Shown in pieces: positions 15,950 to 23,794 of a stretch of 39,226 nucleotides of DNA. The DNA comes from Kocuria sp. (GTDB taxonomy: Bacteria > Actinomycetota > Actinomycetes > Actinomycetales > Micrococcaceae). Each line of letters opens with the position of its first letter. Position 1 is the stretch's first letter. The DNA is taken from assembly GCF_030536815.1 (NCBI RefSeq), contig NZ_JAUNPE010000005.1, forward strand, positions 11,245 through 50,470, in the 5' to 3' direction. The notes beneath the pieces were generated by a model. It did no database searches and had not been told where the DNA came from. It worked only from the letters and a program-made list of their open reading frames with translations. Both the position numbers and the translations under genes were made by a program.

Positions 15950-16318
15950 ATGAGGATCTTGTCCCCGGTCGAGGTGATGTCCCGGTTCGGCAAAGCACTG
16001 GCCGATCCCACCCGGGCCGCGGTGCTGCTGCAGCTGCAGCAGGGCCCGGCGGTGCCCTTGGAACTGGCGGCCCAGATCGGGGTGAGCCGGCAGATCCTGT
16101 CCAACCACCTGGCCTGCCTGCGCGACTGCGGGCTGGTCGTGGGCGTGCCGGCCGGACGCAATGTGCGCTATGAGCTCTCGGACCCGAAGCTGGCCCACGC
16201 CCTGGAGGACCTGCTGGGCACGATTCTCACCGTCGAGGCGGTGTGCCAGTGCGGCACGCCGGAGTGCGCCGCCGAGGAGCTCGCCGGTGCGGCCAGCACC
16301 CAAGAGGTTCCGGCGTGA
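15950..16318 (+). CDS. cmtR: CmtR-like ArsR/SmtB-family metal sensor (Cd/Pb type)
   Basis: A 122-residue winged-helix repressor. The helix-turn-helix spans about 36-62 (LELAAQIGVSRQILSNHLACLRDCGLV). Cys56 and Cys60 sit in the recognition helix and further Cys occur at 99, 101 and 106. Mycobacterial CmtR senses Cd(II)/Pb(II) through Cys57, Cys61 and Cys102, so spacing and placement match well. The start at ATG 15950 is chosen because upstream in-frame sequence shows no domain. The stop overlaps the GTG start of the CDF exporter (GTGA), so sensor and exporter form one unit, controlled through the dyad at 15924-15939 (inference). Confidence 0.9.
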   Translation: MRILSPVEVMSRFGKALADPTRAAVLLQLQQGPAVPLELAAQIGVSRQILSNHLACLRDCGLVVGVPAGRNVRYELSDPKLAHALEDLLGTILTVEAVCQCGTPECAAEELAGAASTQEVPA

Positions 16319-17229
16319 GCGGTGAGCACGATCACGCCCACGGTGCCACCGGGCGGCGGGGAAAGCTGGCAGTAGTCTTCGCCATCACCGCCACGATCAT
16401 GGTCGCCGAGATCATCGGCGCGGTGATCTCGGGCAGCCTGGCGCTGCTGGCCGATGCCGGGCACATGTTCACCGACTCCGCCGGGCTGCTGATCGCGCTG
16501 ATCGCGGCGACCCTGGCCCTGAAGCCGGCCACGGACAAACGCACCTGGGGGTACAAGCGGGCGGAGATCGTCGCCGCGGCCGCCCAGGCCTCGGTGCTGC
16601 TGGCCGTGGGCGGGTTCGTTGCCGTCGAAGGTATCCGCCGGCTGCTGGAGCCCCCGGAGGTCGAGTCTTCGGCCATGCTGTGGTTCGGGGTGATCGGGCT
16701 GGTCGGCAACATCATCGGGCTGATCATCCTGGCCTCGGGGCGGGGAGAGAACCTGAACATGAAGGCCGCCTTCCTGGAGGTCGCCAACGACGCCCTGGGC
16801 TCGGTGGCGGTCATCGTCTCCGCGATCGTCATCGCCACCACTGGGTGGACCCAGGCGGATGCGATCGTGTCCCTGCTGATCGCCGCCCTGATCGTGCCCC
16901 GGGCCCTGATTCTGCTGCGCGACACCATCGAGGTCCTGATGGAAACCACTCCCAAGGGTCTGGATCTGGATGAGGTCCGCACCCGCCTGGAGTCCCTGCC
17001 CCACGTGGTGGGGGTGCACGACCTGCACGCCTCACGCATCGACTCCGACACCCCGGTGCTCTCGGCCCACGTCACCGTCCACGACGGCTGCCTGAGCGCC
17101 GAGCACGCCGGTGTCGTGCTGGCGGATCTGCAGGCCTGTGTGGCCCGTGACTTCGACGTGGCCATCGAGCACTCCACCTTCCAGATCGAACCGGCCTCCC
17201 ACCGCGGGGACGAGACTCTCCGCCACTAG
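16315..17229 (+). CDS. Cation diffusion facilitator (CzcD-like) heavy-metal exporter
   Basis: 304 residues from GTG 16315, overlapping the sensor stop. A short His-rich N-terminus (SGEHDHAHG) leads to six membrane helices and a C-terminal cytoplasmic domain (TRLESLPHVVGVHDLHASRI). The helix-2 metal site is present as H-x3-D in LLADAGHMFTDSAGLL. The helix-5 site reads E-x3-D (FLEVANDALGSV) rather than the H-x3-D of classical zinc transporters such as CzcD. CDF proteins exchange Zn, Cd or Co for protons at the inner membrane. Being under a CmtR-type sensor favours Cd/Zn (inference). Confidence 0.93.
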   Translation: MSGEHDHAHGATGRRGKLAVVFAITATIMVAEIIGAVISGSLALLADAGHMFTDSAGLLIALIAATLALKPATDKRTWGYKRAEIVAAAAQASVLLAVGGFVAVEGIRRLLEPPEVESSAMLWFGVIGLVGNIIGLIILASGRGENLNMKAAFLEVANDALGSVAVIVSAIVIATTGWTQADAIVSLLIAALIVPRALILLRDTIEVLMETTPKGLDLDEVRTRLESLPHVVGVHDLHASRIDSDTPVLSAHVTVHDGCLSAEHAGVVLADLQACVARDFDVAIEHSTFQIEPASHRGDETLRH

Positions 17230-17282
17230 AACCCCTCCACTCCCGGTATGCCCTGCTGCCTGAGACAGAACGGAAACCCCTT

Positions 17283-17966
17283 GTGAGCACTACCGCCAGT
17301 ACGAGCGCCCCCCAGCGGAAACCCTCGAAGGCCAAGATCCTCGTGTGGATCCTCCTGGTCGCCATCGTGGCCGCCGTGGCCATCCCGATCCTCATCGCCC
17401 GTGCCAATTCCACCCCTGAAGTACCCGAAGATGTGGGGCAGCTGGTGCGAGAGAACAGCCGAGTGCTCTCGAAGGCCCCGGATGAGCAGGCGGTGCTGGT
17501 GGAGTTCCTGGACTACGAGTGCGAGGCCTGCCGGGCCGCCTACCCCTTCGTCGAAGACCTGCGGGCCGAGTACGGCGACACCGTCACCTTCGTGCACCGC
17601 TATTTCCCGTTGCCGGGTCACCGCAACTCCGTCAACGCCGCGGTGGCCGTGGAGGCCGCCGCCCAGCAGGGACAGTACGAGGCCATGTATCAGCGCATGT
17701 TCGAGACCCAGGCCGAATGGGGGGAATCGGCCGAGGACCAGAGCGCACTCTTCCGCGGCTTCGCCGAGGACCTCGGCCTGGACATGGCCGCCTTCGATGC
17801 CGCGGTGGCCGACCCGGCCACCGAAGAGCGGATCAAGCTCGATGTGGCTGACGGTGAAGCCCTGGGCGTGGCCGGGACCCCGACGTTCTACCTCGACGGA
17901 GAAGTGCTCAACCCCGAATCCCTGGAAGCCTTCCGGGCCGCTGTCGAGACCGCAGCCACCGACTGA
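17283..17966 (+). CDS. Membrane-anchored DsbA-family (thioredoxin-fold) oxidoreductase
   Basis: 227 residues from GTG 17283. One N-terminal helix (ILVWILLVAIVAAVAIPILIA) anchors an extracytoplasmic DsbA/thioredoxin_4 domain. The active site is C80-E-A-C83 in FLDYECEACRAAYPF, and the cis-proline is in VAGTPTFYLDG. It should introduce disulfides into exported proteins. It is followed 4 nt later by the CopD-CtaG fusion and then VKOR, the enzyme class that reoxidises DsbA with quinone in actinobacteria. The three genes form one operon, 53 nt after the CDF gene. Function is well supported by family and context. Confidence 0.92.
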   Translation: MSTTASTSAPQRKPSKAKILVWILLVAIVAAVAIPILIARANSTPEVPEDVGQLVRENSRVLSKAPDEQAVLVEFLDYECEACRAAYPFVEDLRAEYGDTVTFVHRYFPLPGHRNSVNAAVAVEAAAQQGQYEAMYQRMFETQAEWGESAEDQSALFRGFAEDLGLDMAAFDAAVADPATEERIKLDVADGEALGVAGTPTFYLDGEVLNPESLEAFRAAVETAATD

Positions 17967-17970
17967 CCCG

Positions 17971-19971
17971 ATGACCAGTCCATCCCGCACCACCACCACA
18001 CCACCGCCCGCCCCGTCGGCGCCGGCCCTGGCAGTGGTTGGACGGCGCCGGGGCGTCGCCACCGCTGCTCTCATCGTTGTCGGCCTGATGACCCTCACCG
18101 TGCTGTGGGTGGCCCTGAGCTCCTCCGGGGCCACCGCGGCCCGGGAGGTGCTCGATCCCGGGGCGATGGTGCGCTGGGGACTGCCGGCGGCCACGACCGT
18201 GCACCATCTGGCCATGTCCATCACCTGGGCAGGGCTGGTCTTCGCCACCACCGTCGTGCCCCGGTCCACCCCGGCCCACGGCGCGAGAACACCCGGAGCC
18301 GAGCACCCGGCCTTCGCCCGGGTGCTGAACGTGGCCGCGGGGGCGGCGGCGGTGTGGACGCTGGCCGCGGTGGCGATCATCGTGCTCAGCTACGCCGACA
18401 CCATCGGTGCCCCCGTCTCGGGCTCGACCGAGTTCACCGGACAGCTGGGCTACTACGTGACCCGCCTGATTCCCGGCCAGGCGTGGGCGGTGACCGCGGT
18501 GATGGCCGCGCTCACCACCACCTTGGCCGTGCTCGCCCGCTCCCCGGGGCCGGTGACCGCCACCACCGTGGTGGCCCTGGCCGCCGTCATTCCGCTGTCC
18601 CAGCTCGGGCACGTGGCCGGGGTCGATGACCACAACGGGGCCGTCAACGCTTTGGCCCTGCACCTGCTCGGGGCCGGGATCTGGACCGGCGGGATCATCG
18701 TGCTCGCCCTGCTCGTCCCGCTGTTGACCACCCCGCAGGCCACGCACGGCGTGCTGGTGCGTTTCTCCGCCCTGGCCGCGGTGGCTTTCGTCGTGGTGGC
18801 CGTCTCCGGGGTTATCAACACCGTCTACCGGATCGGTGGGTGGGACGGGCTGGCCTCCGGCTACGGGGCACTGGTGATCGCCAAGACGATCGCCACCGTG
18901 GCCCTGGGGGTGCTCGGGTACCTCAACGGCCGGGTCATTGCTGCCGGGCCTGCGAGCCGGGGCAGGGTGTGGCGGCTGATCACCGTGGAGGCCTTCATCC
19001 TCTGCGCGGTGATGGCCCTGGGCGTGGCCCTGGGGCGCACCCCCACCCCGGTGCCCCTGGAACGGGAACCGGACATCACCGCCGCCGAGATCCTCACCGG
19101 CTACCTGCTGCCCCCACCGCTGAGCGCCTCCGGGTGGGTCACCCAGTGGCGCCTGGACTGGCTGTGGATCGCCGTGGCGATCCTCGCAGCCTGCCTCTAC
19201 CTGGCCGGGGCGCGACGCCTGCGCTACACCAGGACACCGTGGCCGGTGGCGCGCACGGTGGCGTTCCTGGCCGGACTCGTGCTGCTGGTCTATGTCACCT
19301 GCGGGCTGCCGGCCGTCTACGCCCCGATCCTGTTCAGCATCCACACCACCGCCCACCTGCTGCTGGCCTTCCCGGTGCCGTTGCTGCTGATCGCCGGACG
19401 ACCCGGGCTTCTGGCCGCGGCCCTGGTGCCGGCCCGCACCGACGGCTCCACCGGGGCGCGCGAGCTCACCACCGCATGGCGCACCTCCCGGACCGGGGCG
19501 CTGATGGCCCACCCGATCCCGGCCGCGGTCCTGGTCCTGGCCGGGCTCGGTGTCTTCTACTACACCCCCGCCTTCGCCCTGGCCCTGCACACCCACGTCG
19601 GCCACGAACTGATGAATACCACCGCCCTGGTCCTGGGCCTGATCTTCGCCGCCGCCGTGCTGGTCCCACCACGCGACCGGGCTGCGGTGCACACCCAAGC
19701 TCTGACGCTGGTCGGGACAGCCACCGCCCTGGGGCTCTGGGCGGGGGCCACCGCCCTGTCCCCAGCGCTGATCCAACCGGAGTGGTTCTCCGGGCTGGGG
19801 AGGGACTGGGGCCCCGCCCCGCTGGCGGACCAGCAATCCGCGGCCAGCTCCATCCTCCTGGCCGGGGCCCTGCCCCTGTTGGCCACCGCCCTGGCCGTCC
19901 TGGCCCGAAGACCCCAGGCCGACACCCCTGTCATCGACAACGGAACCGTCAAGGACACCCACCATGGCTGA
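17971..19971 (+). CDS. CopD-CtaG fusion: copper transport and cytochrome c oxidase assembly protein
   Basis: A 666-residue, largely membranous protein with about 15 helices. ATG 17971 is preferred to an earlier in-frame ATG that lies inside the DsbA gene. The N-terminal half is CopD-like: paired His in TVHHLAMSITWAGLVF and GHVAGVDDHNGAVNALALHL, then LLGAGIWTGGI. The C-terminal half is CtaG_caa3-like: FSIHTTAHLLLAFPVPLLLI keeps the family His pair, followed by FYYTPAFALALHTHVGHELMN. Such bifunctional proteins are typical of actinobacteria and are thought to move copper toward Cu-dependent oxidases. Flanked by DsbA and VKOR, it suggests a combined thiol-redox and copper-delivery unit. Its last 8 nt overlap the VKOR start. 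Confidence 0.93.
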   Translation: MTSPSRTTTTPPPAPSAPALAVVGRRRGVATAALIVVGLMTLTVLWVALSSSGATAAREVLDPGAMVRWGLPAATTVHHLAMSITWAGLVFATTVVPRSTPAHGARTPGAEHPAFARVLNVAAGAAAVWTLAAVAIIVLSYADTIGAPVSGSTEFTGQLGYYVTRLIPGQAWAVTAVMAALTTTLAVLARSPGPVTATTVVALAAVIPLSQLGHVAGVDDHNGAVNALALHLLGAGIWTGGIIVLALLVPLLTTPQATHGVLVRFSALAAVAFVVVAVSGVINTVYRIGGWDGLASGYGALVIAKTIATVALGVLGYLNGRVIAAGPASRGRVWRLITVEAFILCAVMALGVALGRTPTPVPLEREPDITAAEILTGYLLPPPLSASGWVTQWRLDWLWIAVAILAACLYLAGARRLRYTRTPWPVARTVAFLAGLVLLVYVTCGLPAVYAPILFSIHTTAHLLLAFPVPLLLIAGRPGLLAAALVPARTDGSTGARELTTAWRTSRTGALMAHPIPAAVLVLAGLGVFYYTPAFALALHTHVGHELMNTTALVLGLIFAAAVLVPPRDRAAVHTQALTLVGTATALGLWAGATALSPALIQPEWFSGLGRDWGPAPLADQQSAASSILLAGALPLLATALAVLARRPQADTPVIDNGTVKDTHHG

Positions 19972-20611
19972 CCCCACCACCAGCACCACCCATCACACCG
20001 ACGCCGGCCCGGCCACCGAGACCCACCTGCCCGGCTTCGCCCGGTACCGGCCCTTCGCGGTCCTGCTGCTGGTGACCGGGGTGATCGGTTGGATCGCCTC
20101 CGGTGTCCTGGTGCTCGAGCGCCTGGCCCTCTACCGCGACCCCGGCCACGTCACCAGCTGCGACATCAACCCCTGGGTCTCCTGCGGGCAGGTCATGGGC
20201 ACCTGGCAGTCGGAACTGTTCGGCTTCCCCAACCCGCTGATCGGCATCGTCGCCTTCGCCGTGGTCATTACCACCGCCATGGCGGCCCTCTCGGGGGCGC
20301 GGTTCGGGCGCTGGTACTGGATCGGGCTGCAGGTCGGGGTCACCGCCGGGGCGGTGTTCGCGATCTGGTTGTGGTCCCAGGCGCTGTTCTCCATCTACAT
20401 CCTGTGCCTGTACTGCATGATCGTGTGGGCGGCGATGATCCCGCTGACCATCCTGCTCACCATCCGCAACATGGTCCACGGCATCATCCCCGCCCCGCCC
20501 GGGCTGGCCCGCTTCGCCGCCGACTGGGCCTGGACCCTGGTCGCCATCACCTACGTCGCGGTGGCCGCCTCGGTGTTCTTCCGCTTCTTCACCGCCTTCA
20601 CCGGCCTCTGA
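19964..20611 (+). CDS. Vitamin K epoxide reductase (VKOR) family protein
   Basis: 215 residues with four or five helices. The four catalytic Cys are in place: loop Cys66 and Cys74 (TSCDINPWVSCG, the same x7 spacing as human VKOR) and the membrane CXXC C148-L-Y-C151 (YILCLYCMIVW). In actinobacteria VKOR replaces DsbB, passing electrons from DsbA to menaquinone. The DsbA partner is two genes upstream. The start codon lies inside the end of the CopD-CtaG gene, so translation is probably coupled. Confidence 0.95.
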   Translation: MADPTTSTTHHTDAGPATETHLPGFARYRPFAVLLLVTGVIGWIASGVLVLERLALYRDPGHVTSCDINPWVSCGQVMGTWQSELFGFPNPLIGIVAFAVVITTAMAALSGARFGRWYWIGLQVGVTAGAVFAIWLWSQALFSIYILCLYCMIVWAAMIPLTILLTIRNMVHGIIPAPPGLARFAADWAWTLVAITYVAVAASVFFRFFTAFTGL

Positions 20612-20931
20612 CACCCACCGGTCGCGGTGCTCCCACGGGGGTCGACACCGTCGACGGTGTCAGACCCAGCTTGCCCATCAGACTCATCATCCGTGGCCCA
20701 TGTTCCGCTGACAGACATCGGGTGATCGCCGGCCGCGTCCGGTCGGACGCGTTGCATCAGGTCGCCATCGCAGGGGCTCGGGATCCCGTCTTGGAAGGTA
20801 TTACCGCTGTAGCGCTTCGATCGGCATCTGACGTTGGTACCTCGCCAGGGTAATGTCATCCTTCAGTCGCGATCATGCTTTCCGAGGTCCGAGGCCACGA
20901 TGCCGCGAGTCCACCGTGAGAGGGAGTCCTG
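20612..20931. other. 320-nt intergenic region with an 18-bp palindrome
   Basis: GACACCGTCGACGGTGTC at 20644-20661 is a perfect palindrome shortly after the VKOR stop. As RNA it gives a 7-bp stem with a TCGA loop, so it may end the metal/thiol operon, or it may be an operator. The remainder (to 20931) is non-coding by inspection and holds the P450 promoter, with GGGAG just before its ATG. Confidence 0.5.
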
Positions 20932-22212
20932 ATGGGACGCATGGCGTACGACCTCAGTATGGACAGCACTCTGGCCTTGGCTTGGCAGGGCTATGAGTTC
21001 GTGTCCCGGCGGTGTGAACGGTACGGAACCGATGTGTTCCAGACCCGCCTGCTGCTGGAGCCGACGGTGTGTCTGCGCGGTGCGGAGGCCGCGCAGGTCT
21101 TCTACGACGCCGACCGGTTCCAGCGACGAGGTGCCTTCCCAATGCGGGTGCAGAAGACGTTGCTCGGTGTCGGTGGCGTGCAGGGCCTAGACGGACAGAC
21201 CCACCGGGCGCGCAAGCAGATGTTCATGGATCTCATGACCCCGCACGACATCCGTACTTTGACGGGCCTGGTCGCCGACGGCTGGAGAGCCCGGATTATC
21301 GGGTGGGAAGCCGCTGACCGCATCGTGCTGTACGAGGAGGTCGGGCAGATCCTGTGCCAGGCGGTCAGTAGCTGGGTCGGTGTCCCCGTCACCGAGTCCC
21401 AGGTCAGGGGCCGCACCCAGTCCTTGCACGCCATGATCGAGGCTCCCGCTGCGGTCGGTCCCCGGCACTGGCGGGGCCGGCGCGCCCGCCACGGGGCCGA
21501 ACAAGCCATTGCGGACCTGGTGGATCGGGTACGCCGCGGGGAGCACGCTGCCCCGGAGGGCAGCGCCTTGCAGGTCGTGTCCACTCACCGCGAGCCTGGT
21601 GGGCAGCTGTTGGGCAGCCGGATTGCCGCGGTCGAGCTGCTCAACCTCGTGCGTCCCACGGTCGCGGTCGACCGCTTCATCATCTTCGCGGCCTTGGCCC
21701 TGCACCAGCACCCCCAGTGGCGAAGCCGGTTGCGCCAGGGCGGTGACCGCGACGCCGAGTTGTTCGTTCAGGAGGTCCGCCGCTTCTATCCTTTCTTCCC
21801 GATGGTCGGTGCTCGGGTGCGCACTGCCTTCGATTGGCAGGGCGTGCACTTCCCCCAGGGGCGTAGAACGCTCCTGGACCTGTACGGCACCAACCACCAC
21901 CCCGACCTGTGGGAGAACCCCGAGATCTTCGATCCGGACCGCTTCACCACTTGGGACGGCGGCGCCTACGGTCTCATCCCACAAGGCGGCGGGGATCACC
22001 ACATCGGCCACCGGTGCGCGGGGGAGTGGATCACCATCGCCCTGATGAAGGCGGCGCTGGCCATCCTGACGCGGGAGATGACCTATGACGTCCCGTCCCA
22101 GGATCTGCGGATCAGCCTGCGTCGCATGCCCACCCTGCCATCCAGCGGATTCGTGATCTCCGACGTGCGCTCCGTACCGTCGAGCGCAACGGTGGGGGGA
22201 GGGCCGCGATGA
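20932..22212 (+). CDS. CYP152-type cytochrome P450 (fatty-acid peroxygenase)
   Basis: 426 residues. The haem loop IPQGGGDHHIGHRCAGE carries ligand Cys362 and matches the H2O2-using CYP152 family (P450 BSbeta, SPalpha, OleT). Diagnostic features are Arg241-Pro242 (LVRPTVAV), which binds the fatty-acid carboxylate, and no acid/alcohol pair in the I helix. The position that is Gln in BSbeta and His in the decarboxylase OleT is Gln84 here (GVGGVQGLDG). This favours alpha/beta-hydroxylation over terminal-alkene formation (inference). CYP152 members are known from Kocuria. The stop overlaps the next gene (ATGA). No redox partner gene is nearby, consistent with a peroxygenase. Confidence 0.93.
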   Translation: MGRMAYDLSMDSTLALAWQGYEFVSRRCERYGTDVFQTRLLLEPTVCLRGAEAAQVFYDADRFQRRGAFPMRVQKTLLGVGGVQGLDGQTHRARKQMFMDLMTPHDIRTLTGLVADGWRARIIGWEAADRIVLYEEVGQILCQAVSSWVGVPVTESQVRGRTQSLHAMIEAPAAVGPRHWRGRRARHGAEQAIADLVDRVRRGEHAAPEGSALQVVSTHREPGGQLLGSRIAAVELLNLVRPTVAVDRFIIFAALALHQHPQWRSRLRQGGDRDAELFVQEVRRFYPFFPMVGARVRTAFDWQGVHFPQGRRTLLDLYGTNHHPDLWENPEIFDPDRFTTWDGGAYGLIPQGGGDHHIGHRCAGEWITIALMKAALAILTREMTYDVPSQDLRISLRRMPTLPSSGFVISDVRSVPSSATVGGGPR

Positions 22213-23225
22213 CGTGGGTGTGGGTGGTGGGCTTGGTCTTGGCGGCATTCGCCACCCGCTGGGGCGCTGAGCAGCTGGCCGCTCCCCTGAAGGCGGTACG
22301 GCAGCGGTACGGGTTCACCGGCGCCGCCGGCGGCCCACTGGTCGCTCTCGGCAGCGCCAGCCCCGATGTCGGCATCAACGTCGTCAGCGCGGCCACCGGG
22401 GCCGGAGCGGTCGGACTGGGCAGCATGCTCGGCTCCACCGTGGTCTCGATCCCGATCACCGTCGCGGTCGGCTACGCGGCGTTTCGGAAGAACCGGGCGA
22501 CCAGCGACAAGAAACCTGCCGAGCAGGGCGAGGGCCTGCGGATCGAGAAGAGCGCGGTGCTCATCGATGCACTGCCCTACCTTGCCGTCGTCGCCCTGTT
22601 CGCGGTGCTCATCCTGCCTCCGGCCTGGCGAGGGTTGCAGCCGATCGATGGCTTGATCGCCGTGGTCGCATACGTCATCTACCTCGGGCAGGCCCTCTTC
22701 CGCGGTCGTGGTGGTGAACGTGGTCAGGTCTCGTGGTCGGGGAAACAGACCCTGCTGACGCTCGGCGGTGTAGCCGCACTTGCCGTGGGTTCCTACGTCC
22801 TCGTCACCGGAACCCAGCAGATCGGTTCAGCGCTTGGCCTGGCACCGCTGGTCAGCGGGCTGTTCATCACCGCGTTCATGACTGCTCTGCCGCAGGTGTT
22901 CACCACCTGGTCCGTGGTCCGCAGTGGGCAGGTGACCAGCGGGATCACCAGCGTCTTCGCCGACCACACCATGACCTTCACGCTTGCGGTGCTGCCTCTG
23001 GCGATCGTGACCGTGCCGGTGCAGAACTACCCGGTCGTGCTCACCGTTATGGCTTTCGTTGCGCTCATGCCGGTGCTCTTCGCCGTTCTGAGCTACCGCC
23101 GCGAACGCCACGACTCCTACGGGTTCATCCTCCGCGATGTCGTCATGCTCGGTGGGGCTCTGATCGCATATCTCCTGTGCACTGCCGCCGTTCTCTTCTT
23201 CCTGGCCGGAGCCAGCGGCCGCTGA
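22209..23225 (+). CDS. Sodium/calcium exchanger-family (CaCA) homologue with degenerate alpha repeats
   Basis: 338 residues and about ten helices in two halves. The alpha-1 repeat reads LVALGSASPDVGINVVSAA with SMLGSTVVSIP; the alpha-2 repeat reads FITAFMTALPQVFTTWSVV with GITSVF. Canonical CaCA repeats have G-T-S-x-P-E in both halves, the acidic residue binding cation. Here the first has Asp, and the second has Gln at that position. Ion specificity is therefore doubtful, and it may carry another cation or be electroneutral. It is translationally coupled to the P450 gene. Family confidence is good; function is open. Confidence 0.8.
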   Translation: MTWVWVVGLVLAAFATRWGAEQLAAPLKAVRQRYGFTGAAGGPLVALGSASPDVGINVVSAATGAGAVGLGSMLGSTVVSIPITVAVGYAAFRKNRATSDKKPAEQGEGLRIEKSAVLIDALPYLAVVALFAVLILPPAWRGLQPIDGLIAVVAYVIYLGQALFRGRGGERGQVSWSGKQTLLTLGGVAALAVGSYVLVTGTQQIGSALGLAPLVSGLFITAFMTALPQVFTTWSVVRSGQVTSGITSVFADHTMTFTLAVLPLAIVTVPVQNYPVVLTVMAFVALMPVLFAVLSYRRERHDSYGFILRDVVMLGGALIAYLLCTAAVLFFLAGASGR

Positions 23226-23269
23226 TAGGGCGAAACCTGGGACAGAGCCTCCACGGGACCTGGTGCGAT

Positions 23270-23473
23270 TCACTCCGGCACATGGTTCGCGTGCATGTTA
23301 CTGGGGGGAAGTCTTAGGTGAATGCCAACCGCCTCCAGGGCGCTGACTCCGCTTGCAGCAAAAGAAGTTCCGGAGGATTTCTCCTCGGCTGCTTCTTCGA
23401 TGCTGCCGGTATATCCGGGCAGCACCAGAGCGCACCCCAGGACGAGGGCGGTGATGGTGGCAGAGCGCTTCAC
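23270..23473 (-). CDS. Small putative secreted peptide with lipoprotein-like signal lacking the Cys
   Basis: From GTG 23473, behind AAAGG, a 67-residue product reads VKRSATITALVLGCALVLPGYTGS followed by an acidic and polar tail. The first 20 residues look like a signal peptide, and LPGY sits where a lipobox L-x-G-C would be. One base change (TGT to TAT) would explain the loss of Cys, so this may be a decayed lipoprotein. It lies downstream of the ccsB gene on the same strand. No family recognised; it may not be expressed. Confidence 0.35.
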   Translation of the reverse strand: MKRSATITALVLGCALVLPGYTGSIEEAAEEKSSGTSFAASGVSALEAVGIHLRLPPSNMHANHVPE

Positions 23474-23794
23474 GGGTGACCTTTGCTGGATGTCTGAGTA
23501 CCGGGCACCGGCACCGGCCGGTCGATGCGCCAAGAAGATATCCGCCTGGCCGTGGTGGTGCCTGGATGGGCGCTGCGAAAGGGGTCCTTCTCAGGCCCGG
23601 AAATCAAGGAAGTGCTGGGGCGGGGTGCCGTGATCGGGACGCCATCGCAGGGCGGCGCCGGGAGTATCCCTGATGCGCGCCCCAGCGCCGCGGGGCAGCG
23701 GCCCATGGGTTCTTTCCGTGCCTGTTTCTGCAATCCGTTCCCTGCTGGATCACGACGAATCCCGCCCCGTAGCTGGCGGTCTACGCCGCCGGGG

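Noticed and set aside
17908-19989. 693-codon minus-strand open frame opposite CopD-CtaG
   Set aside because: Low-complexity Gly/Gln/Arg shadow; the plus strand has clear membrane-protein motifs.
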